Positions 11,588-21,500 of a DNA stretch of 64,000 nt are shown in pieces. The translations under genes and the position numbers were made by a program. Position 1 is the stretch's first letter, and the number at the start of each line of letters is the position of its first letter. Below the pieces are notes generated by a model. The model did not search any database and was not told the origin of the DNA. It saw only the letters and a list, made by a program, of their open reading frames with translations. The stretch is from Liolophura sinensis (taxonomy: Eukaryota; Mollusca; Polyplacophora; Chitonida; Chitonidae): NCBI RefSeq assembly GCF_032854445.1, contig NC_088306.1, positions 25,207,764 through 25,271,763 on the forward strand, read 5' to 3'.

Positions 11588-11850
11588 TTTTATTTGATCT
11601 TTTTTTTTTTTTTTTACGCCGTACTCAAGAATATTGTACTTACGCGACGGCGGCCAGCATTATGGTGGGAGGAAACCTGGCAGAGCCCGAGGGAAACGCA
11701 GGACCATCCGTAGGTTTTTGCCAGACCTTCCCACGTACGACTGGAGACGAAGCCAGGATGAGCTGGTCTTGAACTCACAACGACCGCATTGCTGAGAGGC
11801 TCTTGGGTCATGCTCCGTGCAGGCACGCTAACCACCTCGGCCATGGGGTC
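11588..11850 (-). mobile_element. V-SINE-like element, full length
   Basis: Minus-strand copy from a T-rich tail through CGCCGTACTCAAGAATATTG, the core, the CCATCCGTAGG block and the tRNA-like head (CTTGAACTCACAACGACCGC; GCTAACCACCTCGGCCATGG). It follows a SINE2 piece directly, and its tail seems to have expanded as poly-T rather than (TTTA)n. Confidence 0.85.
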
Positions 11851-11954
11851 CACTACAAATATACATGCAAACCCTGTAATTTTGTGGTACTTTATATCAA
11901 CTGCTACAGTTACAAGGAAAGACTTTCATGGGCTAACAGATGTTATATTGATAT

Positions 11955-12145
11955 ATTTATCAATATTTATTTATGTTGTTTAACGCCGTATTCAAGAACT
12001 TTTCACTTAAATAATGGCGATCAGTTTTCTGAGTGAAGGTAACTGGACGGCCTGGCGTAATCCACCAACCGTTGGCAAGTTGCTGAAGAACTTTCCCACA
12101 AGTGATGCACGTGTTGATGGAAGACAAGTGGTGTTCAACGAACGT
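11955..12145 (-). repeat. SINE-like family 3 copy
   Basis: TTTATTTATGTTGTTTAACG, CCGTATTCAAGAAC and TTGGCAAGTTGCTGAAGAAC match the copies at 411 and 31786. This is the longest of the set and includes a body segment with CAAGTGATGCACGTG. Confidence 0.65.
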
Positions 12146-12228
12146 TAGACCGCGCAAAGGGTCCTACAAGCTCCGCCCTTCGTCATATTTGGTTGTACAA
12201 TTTGTGTTATGCGAAATCTCTGAGCGTG

Positions 12229-12311
12229 AAGTAGGTGGGAATGTCCGCGTTAAGCTCCATTCCTTCAAATTATTTTAAGGGATGGGGCGTTACGCGGACA
12301 TTCCGCTACTT
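12229..12311. repeat. Imperfect long hairpin
   Basis: AAGTAG then GAATGTCCGCG on the left is mirrored by CGCGGACATTC then CTACTT on the right. Inside, CCATTCCTT faces AAGGGATGG. The arms pair with small bulges over most of 35 bases around an AT-rich loop. No poly-T stretch or promoter boxes are obvious. Confidence 0.6.
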
Positions 12312-13019
12312 AAAACCCACCCTGCCGACAATGAAGTGTTTACACGGCTAAAAACGCACTCGTGCTCTTACGCCTGCATGCTAAACGACACCGATATGTT
12401 ACTGAATTTCCCGCAATCATCTGAATGCTTGTCCCAGACATTCCAGACCTGTGCCAATAGCTCCATTCTTTAAAAATAATTTAGCCAGGTAACAATACTC
12501 TGACGTCATAGGTGGGTTTTAATTTTCTTGAAAATGATAAAATTGATATATACGTCAGCAAGACCCTATCGGAAAACCTGCAAATATCGCTGTAAAAGGT
12601 GATTTCGCCTTACAAGAGTGTCACGTCGCTGGTTTCATCTAGACACCATAAACAGTGAAAGCGGGGGGTTGAAGATATGTTGAAATTGACGTTAAGCCAA
12701 AAGCTATCAAAACATGGATAAAACAAGCGATGTATCTACATTGACGGAAATACGATATGTTTAGCACTTACGTGTTGCGACGCCTGCCTCCTCACCGCTG
12801 TCATTTTTGTTATAGAGCACATCTCAACTGTATACAAACATCGCCACGTGGATTGTCGTTAGGAAAAACATGTGTCGACTTAAAGCTACGTTGGTCAGAT
12901 ATTGGTCGGAAAGTCTGCTACATGATAAACCCGATATCCGTCAACTGATAAAAAGGCACCAGCAGTGGCCAAGATATTCTACAAAATCTCCAATACAGTT
13001 CTTGACTAGTGACGTCGAG
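12312..13019. other. No supported feature
   Basis: Short open frames only (for example + 12282-12473). No splice-bounded exon and no repeat recognised. Confidence 0.45.
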
Positions 13020-13610
13020 GTTCATCTGTGCTGATGACCGTTAGTGGATACACCATGATCTGATGTATAATAGTGGACACCCAGTGTACTAATGTCTGTT
13101 ACTGGATATACATCTGTGCTGATGACTGTTAGTGGATACCCCATGATCCGATGTCTTATAGTGGACACCCAAATGTACTGTCTGTAACTGGATATACATC
13201 TGAGCTGTAGTGGATATCTCATGTTAGTGGATATGTCATGGGATGATGTCTGCTAGTGGATATGTCATGGGATGATGTCTGCTAGTGGATATGTCATGGG
13301 ATGATGTCTGTTAGTGGATATGTCATGGGATGATGGCTGTTAGTGGATATCTCATGGGATGATGTCTGTTAGTGGATATCTCATGGGATGATGTCTGTTA
13401 GTGGATATCTCATGGGATGATGTCTGTTAGTGGATATCCCATGGAATGATGTCTGTTAGTGAATATCTCATGGGATGATGTCTGTTAGTGGATATCTCAT
13501 GGGATGATGTCTGTTAGTGAATATCTCATGGGATGATGTCTGTTAGTGAATATCTCATGGGATGATGTCTGCTAGTGGATATCTCATGGGATGATGTCTG
13601 TCAGTGAATT
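13020..13610 (+). repeat. 29-bp minisatellite with older higher-order part
   Basis: From about 13226 to 13605 the unit GTGGATATCTCATGGGATGA TGTCTGTTA repeats 13 times with exact 29-base spacing (CATGG at 13237, 13266 and onward to 13585). The left part (13020-13215) is diverged and shows a period near 88 bases, about three units, suggesting an older higher-order repeat. There are no unique spacers between units, which excludes a CRISPR array. Confidence 0.93.
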
Positions 13611-14362
13611 TGTGAATTTACGTCTGTGATTCAAAATTGCGGCTTTACAAAAAATTCCGTGAAATGTGAATAGATCACCAGCAGAATAAAATCTCATGTG
13701 TCACATTTTCAATACAGGGGAGATAACTCGCCATTTTGAAACTTAACATATATATTTGTTTTGATGATCTCCCCTGTTTTGACATGTTCTTCTTGAGAGA
13801 CACGGTATTTGTTGGCATGCTATGACCTCTTTCAGTCAGTGAATCTGTCAATTTAGAGACAAAGTTTCTAGCAATCTGGCAGGGTATAAAAACCAAGCTT
13901 TCTCTTAATCCATTTCCGGATATTTTTCACTCTAGCACCTGCTTGCGATCCAAGTTTTAGATCACCCTGGATACGGTGTAAACAATGTAAGCGTGTTTTA
14001 TTCTTAAGGTAGTTTTTCATTTTATTTTTCATTAGGAACAGAGTCTTATAGCAAATTGGATTACATTAAGTGGAATTATCTTCATCTTGGGAGCGCCTCT
14101 GAGATTCACGTACTGGTAAATCATATACGGGCGAATCAAGTGGTAAATTAGAACGCTTGGTGTAACGAAAACCGTACCCGTCATGGTGTATATAGGTTAG
14201 AGAAAGGAAATGGTTGACCTCAACTTTGATGTATTTAGATTGGTGAAATTATGGTTGTTGTCATTTCTAAACCTGTATACATCGAATGTGCTTTGTGTGA
14301 CCGGTAATGTGTGCATGCGTGCAGAATTTAAATATTAGTTTGTTTTTCTTCAGTAGAAGTTA
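13611..14362. other. No supported gene
   Basis: Upstream of the CAP-Gly gene. It could hold a 5' non-coding exon, since AACAAT|GTAAGC at 13984 is donor-like, but nothing fixes this. No repeat copy recognised. Confidence 0.35.
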
Positions 14363-14396
14363 GCCCTGGATGACAACGGGTGTTGTCATCCAGGGC
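14363..14396. repeat. Perfect 15-bp hairpin, GGGT loop
   Basis: GCCCTGGATGACAAC (14363-14377) is followed by GGGT and by its exact reverse complement GTTGTCATCCAGGGC (14382-14396). There is no T-run after it. Pairing does not extend beyond the arms, so it is shorter than a typical microRNA precursor. It lies about 1 kb upstream of the CAP-Gly start codon. Confidence 0.9.
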
Positions 14397-14526
14397 GAAG
14401 TAAAAGTAGGCAAGCACATGGAAGTAGAATTACCATGCTTTTATTAGGGCATGAATTAGATTTGATTAAGTTACACTTTTGATCAAAATATGGCTGTTTT
14501 AATACATCTATTGTCTGTTGTAAGGG

Positions 14527-14764
14527 CTAAGTTGCTGCCACATGGTAGATTGATGTCAATTTATTGAAGAATCTCCTATTCTCATTTTTACAATGAACAT
14601 GTGAGAAATGAGTCCTCAACCAAGTCTCCAAAACTCTCAGCCCAGGTAGCTGTTTCAATCCTCTCGTAATATTGGATTGGCAGCGTATCATATCGACAAC
14701 GGCAATCAGTTGTAAACCATACATCTTTTCATGCCGAGTTTGATGAGTATCTTGTAAATCATGT
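14527..14764 (-). CDS. Possible terminal exon, unknown protein
   Basis: On the minus strand, GACTGCAG|A precedes an open frame of about 79 codons (HDLQDTHQTRHEKMYG onward, ending NKLTSIYHVAAT) to a TAG. Composition looks protein-like, with several Arg, His and hydrophobic clusters, but no motif is recognised. Entry would be in phase 2. It lies downstream of the antisense gene at 16250-18649, which appears to have its own end, so the two may be unrelated. Chance is possible. Confidence 0.25.
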
Positions 14765-15370
14765 CTGCAGTCCAAAATACATCAGGTGTCAATTTTAGGC
14801 TTGTACATTCCACTTGCTATGGCATGCCAACCCAGAATTCATGACACAGCAAACTGTTTCAGACAAGTCGATTATATTGTGCTTCTTTTTTGGTTTAGTG
14901 CACATTCGCATCTAGGAATGAGAACTCTTTCAAGATCCATAACTGTCATTAAAAACAAAAGGGCAATTTGGGGCTGACGTGTGGGATATACATGGGGGTG
15001 ACTTATGTTTTAGGTGACAACTAGACATTGTTTAGAAAAGACTTATTGGATTAAAAGTGAAACAATATATGCCTCAAGTTCACCACTGGTGGCTGCTGTG
15101 GCTATGATGCTTCTCCAGCCTAATATAAAGAGATGAGTTGTTTTGAGGGTGACATCTGATATGAATCATGCTGATTTTCCTGCTTGAATTCCATACACAC
15201 AAATACTAGAGTTACTGTGTAAATGCTTGTGGTAAAACCATATCCACAGACTTAGAACTGGTATCTGTGATATTACTCTACACATGCTGCAGGTATTCAC
15301 CATACTTTTAAATTTTTCTTAATTTATACCCAGACTGTATCACATGCTGAATGCCTAATTGTTGCAGGGC

Positions 15371-15424
15371 ATGCGGAGAGCTCTAGAGAAGGGAGACCAC
15401 CATGGTGTTATTTGTGAATGTTAA
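15371..15424 (+). promoter_or_regulatory. Upstream ORF overlapping the CAP-Gly start
   Basis: An ATG at 15371 in a weak context opens a frame (MRRALEKGDHHGVICEC) that ends at 15424, so it overlaps the main ATG at 15402 in another frame. If the transcript includes this part of the exon, it could lower initiation at 15402. A ribosome scanning past the weak ATG would meet the strong ACCACCATGG. Confidence 0.45.
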
Positions 15425-15543
15425 CCTTGGACAGCGTGTGGATGTGTACTTGTGGGACAACATATACACAGGGACAGTGCGTTATAAAGGTTGTCTTAAT
15501 TCACTGAAAGGAGAATGGGTTGGGGTTGAGCTAGACAAAGCAG
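15402..15543 (+). CDS. CAP-Gly gene, coding exon 1
   Basis: Encodes residues 1-47, the first half of the CAP-Gly domain. The exon itself starts at 15368, after TTGTTGCAG, so a 5' non-coding exon probably lies upstream. It ends GCAG|GTAAGT in phase 1. Confidence 0.88.
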
Positions 15544-18500
15544 GTAAGTGTTTTTGCTTTTTAACTGTGAAGTGTTCAAAACAGGAGTAGCTAGAATATG
15601 TGCATGCTGTGTTGTAAATACTGAAATTCAATTTAGGATGATAATTTGATTGACAATATAAGACTCTTAAAATTGTCTTCAAAGAGTGGAATCATTGGCA
15701 CTGAACACAGTGTGCATGTCACACATAGGCTGATTTTCCCTGGACACACCTGTTGATAAAACTGGCTGTCATTGTATTAGTGAAAAATTTGTTATTCAGA
15801 GAAAGGCATGAACAATAATGAAAGAATAAAATCACAAGCTGGAGATCGAGGGCTAATGTACCTTTATTAAAAATTGGTCATCTTGATATTTCCATTCTTT
15901 AGTCTGGTCATTCCATTGTCAGTATACTATTGATCATGGTTGGATGATTAACCTGTGGATGGTCTTGGCTTGTTTTCAAACCCGCCATTATGCTGGCGGT
16001 CATCATATAAGTGAAATATTCTTGAGTATGGCATAAAACTGCAACAAAATGAATAAATAAATTAGCCAGATACATATAACAAGGAGATACCGCCGGGGCT
16101 ATACCTAGAGCCATTTTAGTTCTTTACTATTAAGACAAAAATACATGTAAATGTTATAGTGTTCCTTAATTCTCAACTGAATGCATTACATTATGCTGTT
16201 TAAGAAAGTTGCCCAGACAGCTAGGTTTTAACAGTGAGTTTCAAAGGCTTTATTTTTCATCTATCATCATTAATGATACAAATTTCTCCACAATTATTAC
16301 AAAAGACTGTCTCTTTCTGTCTTTGCATGGCTGTGAGAAAGTGTTTAAAGGGGAATAACTCTACTCTTCTTGGTGTGATGAAAGATGAATCCCCTTGATG
16401 ATATTTTTGCTTTAAATCATTCCCACATCTATTAAGTTGGTAAACTTAAATTACTTACTGGAACAGTCAGTTGTTTGGTCATGAGTAAAGCTCTTTTCAA
16501 AGATTTAAAATGACCATCATTTCATCAATTCACCAGTCACTTAAGAAATCTGTCTATTCCTCTGTCAAAAATCAATGAATTGATGACTTCGCCAGTGGAA
16601 AAATGATTCAGGTCATTGACTTAACATTTCGCCCATGATTAAAATTCACATGTTGTCCAATTCTGAGGCTCTATTGATCTTAGGGAAGCATTTTTAGGTT
16701 TCTGTGGAAGATTTGGTGATGTCCTATTGGAAAAATGTAAGTTTCAGCACGGATAGTAATATTTTCTGATATAGATTTGCCTTTAGACATGCACTTTTGT
16801 GGGCGAAATTTTCAGTCATTTACTGTTTATGCATCTATATGTACATATAGAAGAGTAATAAAAATGATAAATACAACAAGTCCATTTAATGGGAAAAACC
16901 TATGAATGTGTGCATAATGCTACATTCAATCCTAATTTTCATCACATAAGAATGTATCATTGGAGTTTCAGACTCTTTTAGAAAACAGCATGTTATTCTT
17001 CCTATTGAAGTTTCTCCATATTCTCGCCTACAGTTGGCACCCACAGTGGGATGATCAAAGGCAGAAGGTATTTCCAGTGTACAGACAAGCATGGGGTATT
17101 TGTCAGGGCAAGCAGGTTGCGGTTCAAGCCCATTAGGAGATAGTAAGTTTTTTTTTTCCCCCTTTTAGTTTGAAGTATTTTTTCTATATCTGTATATGCA
17201 CATTGTTGATTTGTTTTCAAAATTCATATAATTTCAGTAATTATTTAGATTATACTACTTATAAAACTTTTGTTGTGTGGTAAGGTGAAGTACTTAGTTT
17301 GGACTTCTGTTTTAGAACGGCACAGATTTTGTGTAATATAGTATATCTTTAGTGTTTTCATTCTTACAGCAAGTTGCAAGTAAATGGATTTTGCCTTGTA
17401 TGTAACTTGTATAAATTGCTTATTTGATGTAAGCCTACATATACACAGATGTGTCACCATTGGCCATTGCAAATGTCTACTGAGAAAGCTGAGAAGATAC
17501 CAGGTGTAAAGACAGTGTTGTTTTCGTTTCAAATGATGTGTTTCATAACATATGTTCACATTGCTTAATGCTGGTATTTGTACATAATACACCATATTGG
17601 GATCTATTTTATTTTAAACATGGTTCAGTTGGTTTGTGCGCTAGCGCAGTGTAATGACCCAGGAGCCTCTCACCAATGGGGTTGCTGTGAGTTCAAGTCC
17701 ATCTCATGCTGGCTTCCTCTGCAGCCGTATGTGGAAAGGTCTGTCAGCAACCTGTGGATGGTCGTGGGTTTCCCCCCTGGGTTCTGCCCGGTTTCCTCCT
17801 GCCATAATGCTGGCCAGCGTCATGTAAGTGAAATATTCTTCAGTACGGCGTAAAACACCAATCAAATAGATAAATGAATAAATTTTTTTGGAAAAGTTTA
17901 TTTGGTTTATCACATTTAAGACATTTAAATCGCAGTAGACAGTTACAACGCCAGAACAGGCTGGTCTAAGTTGACTGTCGTCTCATCCACTAAACCATAC
18001 AGTTGATTGTAACTACCGTTGTATGTGTTCAACATGTGGTGCCATGGTAGTTACACTCAACTTAGCCTATGATCTCGTTGTGGATATGGAACCACATATA
18101 AAGCATGAGAAAGACTATTTGATTAGCTGGCCTAAAGCTGTAGACTGATAAAATTATACTTTTTGTGAAGCCCTGAAATTGACCAATTCAGCCAGTGAAG
18201 TTTTGGCTTCAAAATCGAATTAAAATGTAGATACATTGCACTGAAGGTTAGGGTAGACTAAAGCCTAACCAGACTGTTGACTTTGCTGGTCTTATTAAAC
18301 TTAAGTAGGATTGAGTACAACGCTCTTCCCAGGTTATATCTGCCTGGCAGCCATCATCATTATCTGGATCCGAGATGAGATTTTTCTAAGCCTGATTCGA
18401 GCCTGATCTTACCTGCTCTGTCAACCTCAGTCTTTCTAACAATGTGTTATTTCTAACTGTGAAACAAAATAAAAAACAATAAATTATTAAAGGGAAGAAA

Positions 18501-21500
18501 TTTGTGAATGAGAACAAAAGCTCATAGAAGATAAGGTGCCTAAGATTCATTGATATTAAAAAGGTCGTACATATCTTACCTTTCTCCACTCCCCTCCCCG
18601 TCTCCCATCCATTGTCTTTACCCAGTCGATATCTGCGAATGGACGCCATTGACACTGAAACCTTTGTTTGAAACGAATTATGATTAAATCTACCGTAGCT
18701 ATAGCTGACGGTCATGTGCCGACCTCTGCGCTGATGGGAGAGAATATTGGCGACTGAATACAGTGGTAATTACACATGTGGCATTTGCCTAAGCTGTAAA
18801 TCGGGAATGATTTCCAACCTCTCGGCTTTACTGTAGAATTTTACACAACATCAACTGTCAGGAGTCGTTTGTTCTTGATTAATTAATCACAAGAAAAGGA
18901 TCTGATGTAGACAGTTTTCTTCTCTTTCGGCCGCTCTTCACTTCAGCATTTAATCACCATGTCCGAGCGATATCTACAGAGTTAGCATTTGCAGAATGTA
19001 ATCAGTGTTATAATTTAAAGCTTTTAAATTGTAAGATTTTAAGAAATGTGAATAAAGATATGGAAAAAAGACGGGGATTTAGGAAAACTAGTTTAAAGCC
19101 ATTCTTACACCCTAATAAGAAAGCCAAGAAGTTTTTTTTAGGACTTTTATATATGTCAGGCCATGTCCTAATCTCTATACGAAGAACTGAAAACCAAGCG
19201 TTTTATGTATTCCTCAATGAAAGCCATAATAACTGGTCAACATTATTTGAGGTTTGCAGTTCTTGAGGGGCAAAGTTGTATGTCACTTGTAAAAAGGCCC
19301 AGTCAATCCAGAGCTACGACCCCCTACGATTTCACATGTTCCAAACTAAAATTAACAAAACGTCACAAACGTCACAAACTAAAATTAATACAACGTCACA
19401 AACGTCACAAACTAAAATTAACGAGTCAGCTGACAGAACTTTGGGAAGGAATGGAACGAAGGAGACACGAACTATCGAATGCCAAAATGAAAGAAAAAAA
19501 AACGAATATGAGCATTTATTCACGAAGCACAGACTAAAAGCTAGGTAGCTACAGCTACAGAAAACAAAATAAAAAACTCGTCACTATAAACAGGACAACA
19601 TGTTCTACAGAACGAGACGCCTGATGGCTCTTGGAGGCATTATATACGGCCGTCAGGCTGATCTAACACGTATCCTGGCATCGGAATCGTCGCCTGTTGT
19701 CCGCATGGCCCTCGGAGAGACAAAATAACCCATTACACCACGGCAATATAATAATTGGCAGAGCACTGACACACATAAGAGCTACATATTTGACTATTGT
19801 CAATAATTCCAGGTCAGTATATTCACCTCATACTCATTGTATCAGTTCAATAAACACAATTTACAAGCAACGATCGTTTAATAATTACGGGACGCTAGCA
19901 AGCTCATAAAAATAACGCGGTAGCCACATATCTGAGGATAGATGATTCACCACCGTCAAGTGTCGCAGCCCAGGCTCCAACACGGAGTATAGGTAACTAT
20001 CCACATTTGTATACAAAAGTGCTCATTAACATTTGATGTACAGTATACAACAATACAAACACGGTCGAATTACATGTACGGTTGTTACAAATGTTCCATA
20101 CATACCGAAAAAAAAACACGCGTCCGAACTCTTATGTTCTCCAACTCGAGTGGCGCCTTGGTGAGACAGACCAAAGGCCTACGCGGTCTCAGCAGTTGTG
20201 TGTGAATGACGAGCGACTTTGGCCGCGAATCTGTTCAAATCCTGACCGCCTTAGACATGCTAAGGCCAGGTCATGTTCACATCACTTGGCGGACTTGTGC
20301 TCTCGGTAAACTGCGCGCTGACCAACCCTCCAAGACCAAATCTCCTAACAGGGATTATGTATAACATAAACCCTACCGTACAAATCTACAGTCGGAACTA
20401 TCACACTTGTGACATTACCCAAACTGCGAAACTCAAGAAAATATTTGCATTCACAACTGAACTGACCCATCGACTTTGCCGCGCTTGAGTTTATCCGCGG
20501 TTGTCTCGAGATTGTATGTCAAAGGCGTTCTCTGACAAATATGTGCCTACGATCCATGAAGATCTCGTGCGATATACGTGCGACAAAGTGGACCAATTAG
20601 TCAGAATTTGTGTACATCTCAGCTTTTTTCTGTGCATGCACGAAGAACAACTGATTGCCTGTGGATCGCTGACGATATCTTCAGATTCTGTCACTTTTGC
20701 CAGGATTTCCACGACTTATCGTACGAGCAGTCCAAGAATTCACAAGACTACCAGGACGTATTCCCTTGCATTTTGTCTTAGCAGATCGTAAGCCTAGATG
20801 TGCCTGGGGTTAAATGACGGCCTGGTGCATGGGTGGAACAGGGTACAACCCAGATTACACCGTCAGATATCGTTAGGTACATGTGTACGTGAGCAACCGC
20901 CTGATGTAGCATTAGGACCAAACTAGCTGGAGTTCAGTTTCAGCAAGCGAAGTCAATGGTTGCCGTCTAGTCGTCTTCCGGGACAAACCCATTAGACGGG
21001 TCCGCAGTAGGGCATGGCCAAGGTTATCGAACTGCACGTGATCCTGCCTCAGGATAAATTACATTGATTTTCATATGTTTTTTTTTTATTTATAACCCAA
21101 CACTTCAGTGAAAGTTAGCGATATTATTTGCCGTCCGTCTACCATTCCGTCCGCCCCGCCGACCGTTCTCTACCACGTTTTGGTCACGCGCAATTACTAC
21201 TTTTGAGTAAAAAAGAATTGTGTAGGCTCACCTTACAGAAATATTTAAAATGACCAGTTCACAAATTTGGTATATTTCTTGAGTTCTCTGATTCCCTTTA
21301 TCCATTGGTTTCCATCCATTGACCGTTCCAAATATTGTACGATTTTGAGAAACTTGTGTGTGCAGGTAAATTTTGTGGCCCTTCGGATCAAGCTCGAAAA
21401 CCAGCATGATTCATGAGATATGGATGCTCCTAATTTACTTGTTTTTCTCCTTCTTCTCCAGTTTGTACAACACTTATCACACGAAAGAAAGAGAAAGCTC

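Larger units (their letters stand above)
15544..17033. other. CAP-Gly intron 1
   Basis: A 1.5 kb intron holding a 5'-truncated V-SINE-like copy at 15945-16063 and the proposed terminal exon of the antisense gene at 16250-16330. Confidence 0.75.
17885..21461. other. Rest of CAP-Gly intron 2
   Basis: Holds exons 1 and 2 of the antisense gene and a short local duplication at 19346-19422 (CGTCACAAACGTCACAAACT and flanking AAAATTAA repeated). The stretch 19560-20900 is somewhat GC-richer with open frames on both strands, but none is splice-bounded. Confidence 0.5.

Noticed and set aside
13226-13605. Regular 29-bp repeats resembling a CRISPR array
   Set aside because: Units are directly contiguous with no unique spacers, and the DNA is eukaryotic.
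16459-16492. Extra exon of the antisense gene
   Set aside because: The donor TCCA|GTAAGT is good, but the acceptor lacks a pyrimidine tract; kept only as an alternative to explain the second frame of the last exon.
20082-20791. Frames of 67-96 codons inside CAP-Gly intron 2
   Set aside because: No acceptor/donor pair bounds them and the phase would not fit the CAP-Gly exons.
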